Source: Impatiens glandulifera (lineage: Eukaryota; Streptophyta; Magnoliopsida; Ericales; Balsaminaceae). From it: a DNA stretch of 64,000 nucleotides. The DNA lies in assembly GCF_907164915.1 (NCBI RefSeq), contig NC_061869.1, positions 46,435,771 through 46,499,770 of the forward strand, given 5' to 3'. Both the position numbers and the translations under genes were made by a program. Positions within the stretch are counted from its first letter, which is position 1. Every line of letters starts with the position of its first letter. Below, piece after piece: positions 23,523 to 32,502 of the stretch. A model generated the notes under the pieces. The model searched no databases and was not told where the DNA came from. It saw only the letters and a program-made list of their open reading frames with translations.

Positions 23523-25247
23523 ATGGGAAGAAAGAAAAGAAATAAGAATAAAGAAGTCATAGAATTTGTGATGGAAGGTTTAAGGGAGGTAGTTGAAAAA
23601 GAAATCGATAGGATTATTGAAGAAATTATCCATGAAAAACAGGAATGCAGCAAAGGTAAAGAACCAATTACTGATATAAATTTTGAAAAAAATGCAGTAG
23701 GAAAACAGGTGGAAAATGAAGGAATATGGAAGGTTGGGTATAATGAAACAGCAAACCTCTTTGGACTGAAATATCAAATCACAAAGTTACTGATGCATGC
23801 AAAAAAAGGAGAGATTGTGCTCAACAAAGAGAAAATACAGCAAACAACCGTCCAATTGAATATACATTATCTTCAAGATTGGAACCTACTGAAGAAGGAA
23901 TAATACGATAAAATAGTAAACTGGTCAGTGGAAACAATGAGGGAGCTAATGAAATCCCCAAAACCAAAGACCTATACTATTGGTAGCAATTCCAACTAGA
24001 AGGTAAATGAAATCTGGAAAATGAATGCAGAAAAAAAAGTAGAAGATCATTCATACAAAGGTCAAATCTACTTGGGTGAGTTTAAAATAAAAGTTGAGAT
24101 TTTCAACTCTCCTTTTAAATTTAAATTGTCCACTAAAGTGGAGGAGAAATGCGTCAAAGAATGGGAAAATGTAGTTGTTGGGAACTACATAAGAAAGCAC
24201 CATGTATCTTTTCCAAACACTAAGGAATCACTAATGAAATAATGAGAGCAGAAGGGACTGGAGAAAGTTTTTGCAAACATCCATGATCTCTATTTTCTAC
24301 AATTCAAAAAAGGAACGAACTTGGATGATATTCTGAAAATTGGGCATACTTTTAATGGATCTAACTGTATGAAGTTGGAGAGATTGTCAGAATAATTGAG
24401 CCTTCTAAGCAAGCCAAAGGAAACAACCCAAATATGGTTCAAAATTAGGAACATCCCAGCACACATGTATAATGCAGAAGCTCTAAGTCACTTTGCTAGT
24501 CTATTGGGGAAACCATTATATATGGACCCAATTACGGAGGGAGGAGAGCACCTTACGTTTGCTAAAATAAGCATTGAAGTGCATCCTCAAAGTACACTGA
24601 CAAAGAACACGACGGTTATTGATAGGAATGGAAAGCCCACAGTCATGGAAATCCCATATGAATGGAGGCCAAACAGGTGTGCTTTATGCAATACTTTCCA
24701 ACATGCTAGTACTAAATGTGCAAGAGCAATTGAGGAAGAACAGAAAATCATGAAATCACAGGAAGTAAAAAAGCAGGAAAATGAAACGGAAGAATCAAGA
24801 ATGTAAGAGAATATTGTGGAAGTTAAGGATAGTGATAAAAAAACAAAAATGAGGAAAATGAAGAGGAAGAAAGCAAGGAGGATTCTAAGAAAAAGGAAAA
24901 CAACGAAAGTAAGAAAGTAAAGGGAATCAAGGTGAAGAGGAAAAGAAAATTTCAAAGCTGAAACAGAGAATTCTAAAACTGATAAAGAAGATTTCAAAAC
25001 CGATTTGGAGTCTGAAGCCGAAGCTGAAGATAATGAAGACAAGAATACAGAAATTCAAGTTGAAGATAATAAAGGTAAAAGCCCTGAAAATCTCAGAAAA
25101 AATTCTTTCTATCAAATCAGAACGGGCTCGTACAAAGAGAGAATTCAAAATGAGAATCAACAATACTCATCACCTTCTTCAATACAATCTCCTTTTATCG
25201 TTAAAAAGAGGAAGAAGAAGAAGAAGGGGAAGAATGCATCTCAATGA
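23523..25247 (+). pseudogene. LINE ORF1-like protein (DUF4283 / zf-CCHC_4), broken
   Basis: The likely start is the ATG at 23523 (MGRKKRNKNKE). A DUF4283-type region follows in pieces: 'ENVVVGNYIRKHH' near 24165-24205, then in another frame 'LQFKKGTNLDDIL', then 'TQIWFKIRNIPAHMYNAEAL' at 24430 and 'GKPLYMDP' at 24508. The zinc knuckle of the zf-CCHC_4 type is visible as 'RCALCNTFQHASTKC' at 24680-24722 (CX2CX4HX4C). The C-terminal part is a charged Lys/Glu-rich tail ending 'KKRKKKKKG'. Such proteins are the nucleic-acid-binding ORF1 of plant L1-type LINEs and also occur as free domesticated copies. At least three stops and frameshifts (23901, 24240, 24806) break it. No endonuclease/RT ORF2 follows. 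Confidence 0.75.
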
Positions 25248-25480
25248 AAATAAATGACGTGCAAAAATCCCAGGCTGGGATGGTTAGGTTTGAATGTAGT
25301 ATTTTCTATTTGTAATCTCTGTTTTTTAGAATGTATGAATGGTACTAATCAGTTTCTTAGAGTTTTTTGATCGTCATTCTTAATCATAGCTAGGATTTGT
25401 CTAGCTTTGATTTTCAACCCTCTCACTTTTGGGATTTTATTGAAATAGTTTTAACCGTTTTTTTTTTAAAAAAAAAGATA
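25248..25480 (+). other. 3' tail of the LINE ORF1-like copy
   Basis: The stretch runs from the stop codon through T-rich sequence to a T10/A9 run at about 25459-25479. It may be the 3' end of a retroposed copy, but no target duplication was identified. Confidence 0.35.
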
Positions 25481-25781
25481 TTTTAGTTTTTATAAAAACA
25501 CATAAAAGTCCTAAAAAACAGGATTAAACAAGTTCTTATACTTTTAAAACTGGTTGGATGTTGGGTTATTTGAGATTTTTATTAATTTTAAAAGAAAAAT
25601 TATTGTTTAGTGAAAAATTAAAACATTTAAATAATATTGAAAAAATTATTTCATTCAAGTAAAATCGTTCAAACAAAATAATAAATTTGACAAAGAAAAT
25701 ATAAAACAAAGAACAAAAGAGAAAAAAAAATCATAACACCAACAAAAACAATATGGTGTATTTGATAACTCTAAAATTGAC

Positions 25782-25826
25782 ATTAGAATTAGAATTAGAA
25801 TTAGAATTAGAATTAGAATTAGAGAT
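25782..25826. repeat. (ATTAGA)n hexanucleotide repeat
   Basis: About seven copies. An opposed 'ggaattggaatt...ccaattctaattctaatt' tract lies at 27247-27290, so the two may be the ends of one TIR-type element (about 25770-27300) into which the foldback at 26107-27018 was inserted. Confidence 0.8.
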
Positions 25827-26106
25827 TCAATTCTTAAATTTTGTAGACAATTTAATATTAAAAATTAGAACTGGAATTAGAATTCCAATGAATTCAATTT
25901 AGTGTAATTTTATAATTCTCAATTCTAGTCTTTTTATTTCAATTATTTTTTTAATATTTTTTTCAAACAAAATGACTTCTTATTTTATTATTTAAAACAC
26001 GATAATATATTTTTTTAGGATTTAAGATATGAAAATTTCGAACCGATATTTTTTTGGTTTAGTAAATTAACATTTTGAACTAATATATACATATAAATAA
26101 TAATAT

Positions 26107-27018
26107 GGGGCAAAATTTTATAACGAATGTATAGCGAAGTGATTTATAGGCGCTTGAATTTTTAAACATAATTTAAAATATTTATTTATCTCCCTCTTAT
26201 TCAGTAATAATTTTTCTCTCTTTTTTTTATTAATAATTTACTTTATATCTTCAATCTTTCGTTAACAATTTATTTAGATTATTAATTTATAAATACATGT
26301 TTATATATTTTATTATTTAACTTATTTATTTATAAAAAATTTAGAATAGTAATAACGAGACAAAATAAATCAGATAAATAAATAATAAAATATATATTTT
26401 TAAATATATATTATATTCTCTTAAATATATATTTAAGAGAATAAAAAATAATTATAAAAATTCTTAATTTTTTTAATTAATTATTTCTCTTTTATATTAA
26501 GACAATATTTATGATAAATATAACTTAAACTATCAACTATTAATATTCAACTTAAATAAAAAGAAAAAACACTTTATGAGCCAATATGATAATAGGAGAG
26601 AATATATAACATTTTGAGTTAATGGATAGAATTTATAATATATTTTATAAGAAAGAAAAAAATATGAAAAAAAATTAAAAAGAGAAAAAGTGAAAAATAA
26701 TTAATTAAAAAAAATAAAGAATTTTATATTTAATTTTCTATTCTCTTAAATATATATTTATGGAATATAATATATATTCTCTTAAATATATATCTTTTGT
26801 TATTTTGTTATTTGATTTTTTATTATCCTTATTAATATTTGAAATAAATTATTAATAAAATTGAAGATATAAAAAATAAATTATTAATAAAAAGAAGAAA
26901 GATAAATTATTAATGAATAAGAGAGAGATAAATAAACATTTAAAATTATGTTTAGTCATCATGCCTAGTCACCCTTTCACATCACTTCGCTACATATTCG
27001 TTGCAAAACTTTCGCTCC
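26107..27018. mobile_element. foldback/MITE-like element with long inverted repeats
   Basis: The left end GGGGCAAAATTTTATAACGA and the right end (read in reverse) GGAGCGAAAGTTTTGCAACG begin two inverted arms of about 250 bp. Both arms contain 'agcgaagtgat', 'aaacataattt', 'atttatttatct' and 'taataattta' blocks. An inner inverted pair lies at 26410-26450 and 26740-26800 ('attctcttaaatatatatt'). No coding sequence and no convincing target duplication were found, so the superfamily is undecided (Mutator-like foldback is possible). Confidence 0.7.
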
Positions 27019-27360
27019 TCTATCATTACTCTATCTCTATATATATTTTAATTTAAGAAAGTTAACATGTGAAACCGATTTTTTATTTTTGAATTTATAA
27101 GTTAGAATGTCGATCCGATATTTTTATTTTTAATATATGAAGTTAAAATGTTGAACCGATATTTTTTCAATGAAAATCAAAACTTAAAAAAAAATCTCCT
27201 GACCCCCTTGAACTATCCTAAATTGAATTGTAATTCAATGCCAAATGGAATTGGAATTGGAATTTCAATTCCAATTCTAATTCTAATTCCATGCAATCAT
27301 ACTAACCCTTAAAAACATGAAAACAAAGATAAAAAAAAATTAATAAAAGACAAATGACAT
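27019..27360. other. AT-rich flank, no gene
   Basis: It holds direct copies of 'gaaccgatattttt' and, at its end, the 'ggaattggaatt' tract opposed to the repeat at 25782. Confidence 0.5.
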
Positions 27361-27945
27361 AAATACTAACTCTTTAGCCACTCCACATATTATCCCCTCC
27401 AAAGTTCATTCAAAATATTAACGATGTATTTTGAATTTCCTCCGAATCTCACCGAATGAGGTTTTTTTTGTTAAACACTCTTTGATTCCTCACATTCTAA
27501 GGTATCCAACAATTATAACCTACAAAGAAAACAACTTCTTATCAAAAGTCAACAATCTACACAAATCTGTCCATGCCCCCAAAATAGCCAACAACTGTAT
27601 TTGGCATAACCCAAACAACCTTCCAAAAACACTAATGTAAGTCCCAAGTAGGTCTCACGTAGTCATAGTGAAGGATAATGTGTGGCACATTCTACTTGCA
27701 CTTCAAACACAACTGCTAATGACTAACTTAATTAATTTCTCTAGTAGGAATTCGATCAACGGTAATGATGCCCCTATAAACAACACATCATCAAAAGAAC
27801 GACATTTTGGATGGTGTTTCGACAATCCTAAATGCATTCCAAGAATAATAATTCCTGCTTTAGTATCTTTTAATTCATAATAAATTTTAATGCTAAAAGA
27901 ATCTTGATTATTCCCCGCCATAGTGTTATCAATATTGTCATTCAA
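27361..27945 (-). pseudogene. LINE ORF2 C-terminal end (zf-RVT region), decayed
   Basis: In shifting minus-strand frames the fragment shows the usual end of a plant L1 reverse-transcriptase ORF. First, at ~27830-27760, pieces read 'PSKMSFF', 'WCVVYRGIITVDRI'. Next, at ~27715-27600, the zinc-binding segment 'SSCV...CHTLSF' is followed by 'DLLGTYISVFGRLFG'. Finally, at ~27500-27440, 'NVRNQRVFNKK' stands where plant LINEs carry the WxxRNxRxF motif. At least three frameshifts and several stops are present. It is on the strand opposite to the ORF1-like gene at 23.5-25.2 kb, so the two are not one element in situ. The assembly gap cuts off its upstream part. Confidence 0.6.
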
Positions 27946-27970
27946 ACCTTTGTCCTAAATTGATTGAACA

Positions 27971-28470
27971 NNNNNNNNNNNNNNNNNNNNNNNNNNNNNN
28001 NNNNNNNNNNNNNNNNNNNNNNNNNNNNNNNNNNNNNNNNNNNNNNNNNNNNNNNNNNNNNNNNNNNNNNNNNNNNNNNNNNNNNNNNNNNNNNNNNNNN
28101 NNNNNNNNNNNNNNNNNNNNNNNNNNNNNNNNNNNNNNNNNNNNNNNNNNNNNNNNNNNNNNNNNNNNNNNNNNNNNNNNNNNNNNNNNNNNNNNNNNNN
28201 NNNNNNNNNNNNNNNNNNNNNNNNNNNNNNNNNNNNNNNNNNNNNNNNNNNNNNNNNNNNNNNNNNNNNNNNNNNNNNNNNNNNNNNNNNNNNNNNNNNN
28301 NNNNNNNNNNNNNNNNNNNNNNNNNNNNNNNNNNNNNNNNNNNNNNNNNNNNNNNNNNNNNNNNNNNNNNNNNNNNNNNNNNNNNNNNNNNNNNNNNNNN
28401 NNNNNNNNNNNNNNNNNNNNNNNNNNNNNNNNNNNNNNNNNNNNNNNNNNNNNNNNNNNNNNNNNNNNNN
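27971..28470. other. assembly gap, 500 N
   Basis: Exactly 500 N, the usual arbitrary length for a gap of unknown size. It joins a LINE tail to the middle of a Copia RT, so the 5' LTR, gag, protease, integrase and first half of RT of that Copia element may be missing here. Apparent reading frames across the N run are artefacts. Confidence 1.
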
Positions 28471-29622
28471 AAAAATGCTGACCTTCCTAACCATGTATAC
28501 CGCTTAAACAAAGCTTTATACGGCTTAAAGCAGGCTCCTAGAGCCATGTATGATACACTAACCGCATTTCTGCTAAAACATGATTTCACCATAGGTTCAG
28601 TGGATAAAACGCTATTTAAATTTGAGAAAAAGGAACACATCCTACTTGTTCAAATATATGTAGATGATATCATCTTCGGTTCAACCGATCCTAAGCTATG
28701 TGATAAATTCTCAACCTTGATGACTAACAAATTTGAAATGAGTATGATGGGAGAATTAAGCTTCTTCCTAGGTCTTCAGGTTAAGCAACTCGAAGAAGGA
28801 ACTTTCATAAGCCAACCCAAGTATACTAAGGAACTTTTAAAGAAATTTGGGATGGATACGTGCTCCTCAGCCGCTACTCCAATGAGCTCATCGGTCAAAT
28901 TGGACAAGGATGATGACGGTCAAGCAGTAGACTTGACACCTTACCGAGGAATCATCGGTTCTCTCTTATACCTAACAGCAAGTAGACCGGATATATTATT
29001 TGCGGTCGGTGTGTGTGGAAGATTCCAGGCTAACCCAAAGCAGCCCCACTACACAGCCGCGAAGCGAATTCTGAAATATCTAAAGGGAACCCATGAAGTC
29101 GATCTGTGGTATCCAAAAGATTCATCTTTCAACCTCACAAGTTACTCAGATGCAGATTATGCAGGTTGCAAAGTTGACAGAAAAAGTACCAGTGGAACAT
29201 GCCAATTCCTAGGTGATCGGCTTGTTTCATGGCACAGCAAGAAACAGACATCGGTTGCCACGTCTACCGCAGAAGCTAAATATCTGGCAGCCGGAAGTTG
29301 TTGTTCACAACTTTTGTGGATTCAACAACAACTAAAAGATTTTGGTATCACAGTCGAAGAGTCTCTGATATTCTGTGATAACACAAGTGCCATAGCAATC
29401 ACATATAATTCGGTCCTACACTCTAGAACCAAGCACATTGACATAAGGCACCACTTCATCCGGGAACATGTCATGTTGAAGCATATCCGGCTGGAATACG
29501 TATCAACAGAACAACAAGTGGCCGATATCTTCACAAAGACCCTACAGGAAACTAAGTTTTCTCAGTTCAAAATCACACTTGGTTTAACCGATATTAATCA
29601 GCTTGTCTCTAGAAATGTCTAA
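28471..29622 (+). CDS. Copia reverse transcriptase (C-terminal half) and RNase H, SIRE/Maximus-like, partial
   Basis: This open frame of 383 codons begins at the gap edge and ends at a TAA. It starts inside RT at '[17 protein letters not shown]', contains the polymerase motif YVDDI (about codons 61-65) and 'FFLGLQVKQ', then the Copia RNase H landmarks 'YSDADYAGC', 'STSGTC', 'TAEAKYLAA', 'CDNTSAIAI' and 'SRTKHIDIRHHFIR', and the closing 'QVADIFTKTL'. It copies retroelement RNA into DNA and degrades the template in the virus-like particle. The family's Trp after APRA is Met here. The frame has no stops, unlike the other Copia elements in the window, which suggests fairly recent activity. No LTR follows directly: three extra genes come first, as in SIRE-type elements with a third ORF. 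Confidence 0.93.
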   Translation, partial: KNADLPNHVYRLNKALYGLKQAPRAMYDTLTAFLLKHDFTIGSVDKTLFKFEKKEHILLVQIYVDDIIFGSTDPKLCDKFSTLMTNKFEMSMMGELSFFLGLQVKQLEEGTFISQPKYTKELLKKFGMDTCSSAATPMSSSVKLDKDDDGQAVDLTPYRGIIGSLLYLTASRPDILFAVGVCGRFQANPKQPHYTAAKRILKYLKGTHEVDLWYPKDSSFNLTSYSDADYAGCKVDRKSTSGTCQFLGDRLVSWHSKKQTSVATSTAEAKYLAAGSCCSQLLWIQQQLKDFGITVEESLIFCDNTSAIAITYNSVLHSRTKHIDIRHHFIREHVMLKHIRLEYVSTEQQVADIFTKTLQETKFSQFKITLGLTDINQLVSRNV

Positions 29623-30067
29623 AAGAGATATCGGTTCGAACAGACAAAATCGGTAGTTTTTCCTAAATTGTCGAATTCCAAATTCACCAAGGTATCTATT
29701 GAAGAACCGCTTTGTCTATCAGTCACAGTAAACCGACCGGTTACTTAGTGTTTACACCAATTAACCGCATCGGAACGAATGACTGAAAACCAGCCGGTTT
29801 GGAAATAGTTCACTTCGAATTATTTGGCCTCCGAACAAAAGTGGAATAATTACTTGTGTTTAAACTTATCTGTTCTGAAAAATTACATTTTCAAAGTAAA
29901 ACGGTCATACCTCAAAAGACGTGAAGATATGATATCTTTCACCGTCTAGGCCTATGACTCACATCCTAGATTGTAGACATGCTTATTTCATGCAATATGT
30001 TTTACCCTATGGTTAATGGACCTTATCACCTACTACACAGTAGATAATACCATCATCCCTCTACTAA
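29623..30067 (+). other. spacer between pol and first extra gene
   Basis: Noncoding, with repeated 'ccggtt'/'cggt' words like the LTR of this family. No polypurine tract follows pol, so the element continues. Confidence 0.6.
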
Positions 30068-30075
30068 TATATAAG
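30068..30075 (+). promoter_or_regulatory. TATA box before extra gene copy 1
   Basis: TATATAAG, 60 bp before the ATG at 30135. Confidence 0.4.
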
Positions 30076-30134
30076 TTAGGCAAACCTTAGACAAAACAAT
30101 CAAAAGCTTCAAACTATCCTCTTACTAAGACAAA

Positions 30135-30879
30135 ATGTCTCAGTTTTCAAACATCCTTCAAGTAGATTTCGAATCAGCTCAAGGCACTGAGCATTATGAA
30201 ATCTTCAAGATGATTAAGTCACTTGAAGACACCGTTCTAAAACAAATTCTAGATGACAAACACGTCATCTTTCCAAAACAGTCCTGGAATTTTTCTACAA
30301 TGCCAGGGTTTTCCGGGGTACACCTCACTTCGACACCACATTCAGTCCAAGGTGGGAGGGACCTCGTATTTGGATTTCACAGAAAGTGACTTCGCCAGAT
30401 GCTTCGACCTTCCGAAGTAAGGGCTCACCGACCTAAACGTTTTGGCTGAACTAAAGGCCGAAATCTCCTTAAGCTTCGCTCGGTCAAACCGCCCGGTCGG
30501 TGACCACAGTGCCAGGTCATCATTGAGAGCTGAATACCATCTTCTCAACGATGGAATCGGTCGAAGCATCCTAGGAAAGGATGTGACCAACACCTACTGT
30601 GCTGTAGTGTTTAATATGATGACGGCCATCACAACAGATACGTCAGTTAACTGGTCCAGGGTGTTGTTCGATGTCCTAATCTGGATGATCGGCATTCGTG
30701 CAATCGGCCTCGTCCCCCAGATAAGCTGCCTACTTCTGGAACGTGGGGTTCCTCTCTGTCCAGGAGAAGGGTTGAACCAGGCCCAGGTCATAACCAAGGA
30801 GGTTGTCGACTCATTTTATGAGCGGTTCGAGAAGGCATGGAAGAGGAAGAATAGACACCTCAACTCCTCCGTACATTAA
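30135..30879 (+). pseudogene. extra ORF of the Copia element, copy 1 (uncharacterised family), broken
   Basis: It begins MSQFSNILQVDFESAQG. After about 50 codons the frame shifts; downstream pieces are 'YLDFTESDFARCFDLPK', a stop at about 30418, then an open stretch from 30442 with 'YHLLNDGIGRSI' and 'VNWSRVLFDVLIWM', and 'LVPQISCLLL'. The same signposts, an N-terminal (L/I)QxDF region and a later (V/I)NW(S/A)xV(L/V)F block followed by a Gly-x-x-P-x-I segment, occur in copies 2 and 3, so the three are paralogues. I do not know a biochemical function. The position after pol is that of the env-like ORF of SIRE elements, but I see no membrane segment here. Confidence 0.7.
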
Positions 30880-31205
30880 GTAACTCCTTCCTACAACCGG
30901 TCATTTTGCTGTACGCACTGGTTGTATCATTGTCCCATTCTATCATGTTCCTTTCGGTTTTAACTATGTCTCTTTCGGTTTCATGTACTCTCCTTCATTA
31001 ATGAAATGTAACTCTCAACTTCCAACTAAATGAGTAATTACACAAACTTAGTTACTTTCTAACTAGATTCTCTACCTCGAGCTGCGCAATCGGTCAAAAG
31101 TAACTCCTTCCCAAGGAGTTTTGGAAACATAAATATTCTCTTCACAAATAATACAAAACTAAAACTCAGCATTAAATGTCCCTATTTTCCCTCCAATTTC
31201 AGATC
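30880..31205 (+). other. spacer between extra gene copies 1 and 2
   Basis: Noncoding, with 'cattaatgaaatgtaa'-type 3'-UTR-like words that recur in altered form after copy 2 (about 32055-32070). Confidence 0.5.
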
Positions 31206-31214
31206 TATATATGG
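31206..31214 (+). promoter_or_regulatory. TATA box before extra gene copy 2
   Basis: TATATATGG, about 110 bp before the reading frame of copy 2. Confidence 0.4.
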
Positions 31215-31319
31215 AACCCCACCTTATCAGGTCACCATACCTTCAAACAAATCAATATTTCTTAAACTCTCTCTCTTAGCAAAGTCTAAAAGCATTCCAG
31301 CCGAACACTAAGGAACTAT

Positions 31320-31994
31320 TTGAGCATTGATTTCAATTCAGTCCTTCAACATGATGATCTGGAAACGAAGGAACTCATGTTTGAATCACTAATCGACACC
31401 GGTCTTCGTGATTTTCTCGAAGAATCCGGACCTATGCTCATTCCAGAAGTGCTGGAATTCTTCCACAATGCATACATAAGTGACGATATCATTGTCTCCA
31501 TTGTGAGAAGGCACACCATCTCCCTAAGCGAATCCGAATTTGCTCAAATGTTTAATCTGCTCACTAAAGGGTTTTCCGACTTCCCATCTCGGGTGGGAAG
31601 CGCAGCAACCGATTATTCGGTACTGTTCTCCGGAACCGAGGTGCCGGTGGAGAACTACGGGCTAAAAACCTGACTCGCCCACCACATCCAACTTCTTCAC
31701 GAGATTGTCAACCGCTCCATCATTTGCCAATCTCCGAACCAACACTACTCCAAGAAGGTCTTCGACATGATGACCTACATTGTTAGCAACACCCCCATAA
31801 ATTGGTCATCGGTCCTCTTCCAAAACCTGAGGACTATGGTCGAGACAAAGAAGGGTCTCGGCTACGCCCCCCACATCAGCCGGCTCATTCTTGAACACAA
31901 TTCAGATTTTGGACCGGGTACACCAGCGTACCTATCAAATGTTCTCAATGAGGATGGAGTGGAGGACAAGCTCTCCAGAATAGTTATTACATAA
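31320..31994 (+). pseudogene. extra ORF of the Copia element, copy 2, broken
   Basis: The frame opens at TTG (31320) where copies 1 and 3 have ATG, so the start codon appears lost. It reads 'DFNSVLQHDDLETKE', 'GLRDFLEESGPMLIPEVLEF' and 'HTISLSESEFAQMFNLLTKG', then a TGA at about 31671. Past the stop the frame continues with 'IVNRSIICQ', 'INWSSVLFQNLRTMV' and 'GYAPHISRLIL', ending at the TAA at 31992. Length without the stop is about 225 codons, similar to the N-terminal domain of copy 3; the long C-terminal part of copy 3 is absent. Function unknown. Confidence 0.75.
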
Positions 31995-32386
31995 GTTATA
32001 ATTTTGTATCTTATGTATCCTAAACCGATCAATGTATCGGTCTTTATTATGCTCCTTTTCATTAAATGTCAATCATTTCAAAGCTTAAAAACCGGGTCAT
32101 AATAGCACTGTTAAAATATCCGTCTAAAATGACTAACCGGCTAAAAACACTAACTACGTCGTTAAAATACCGGTCAAAATCGCAAACCGCTTGATCATCG
32201 GTTACATAACTACTCCGCTTCATAATCGATTACAAAACGAACCTCTTCTTCGCCGGTTAAATAACCGCATCAAGAGCCCGCTCAAAGTTTTCTGCTCATC
32301 GTTTGCCGCCCAAACCGTTTTGGAGGGAAAATTCCCGCCCATTCCTGATGTGACGGTTCTAGGCGGTTGAACTTCCAACCTGCGGT
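31995..32386 (+). other. spacer between extra gene copies 2 and 3
   Basis: Noncoding, rich in 'accgg' and 'aaccg' words. Its 3' end is the promoter region of copy 3. Confidence 0.5.
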
Positions 32387-32395
32387 TATAAATAG
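32387..32395 (+). promoter_or_regulatory. TATA box before extra gene copy 3
   Basis: TATAAATAG, a near-ideal plant TATA box, 108 bp before the ATG at 32503. CT-rich leader sequence ('tctctctctagctctc') lies between, as in many plant 5' UTRs. Confidence 0.6.
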
Positions 32396-32502
32396 GGTCC
32401 TTAGCCATTCTCTTTCATTCTCACGCGAATCGGCTTTCTCTCTCTAGCTCTCAAACCTTTCAATACTCTCAATCCTCGATCTTTCGCTCTATTCTACCTA
32501 CA

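Noticed and set aside
24587..25163. Minus-strand ORFs (151 and 78 codons) over the LINE ORF1 tail
   Set aside because: Shadows of the Lys/Glu-rich plus-strand frame: antisense of GAA/AAG codons gives the Phe/Leu/Ser-rich products.
27942..28640. Long ORFs spanning the N run on both strands
   Set aside because: They consist of unknown residues across the gap; only the part of the plus-strand frame after 28470 is real.
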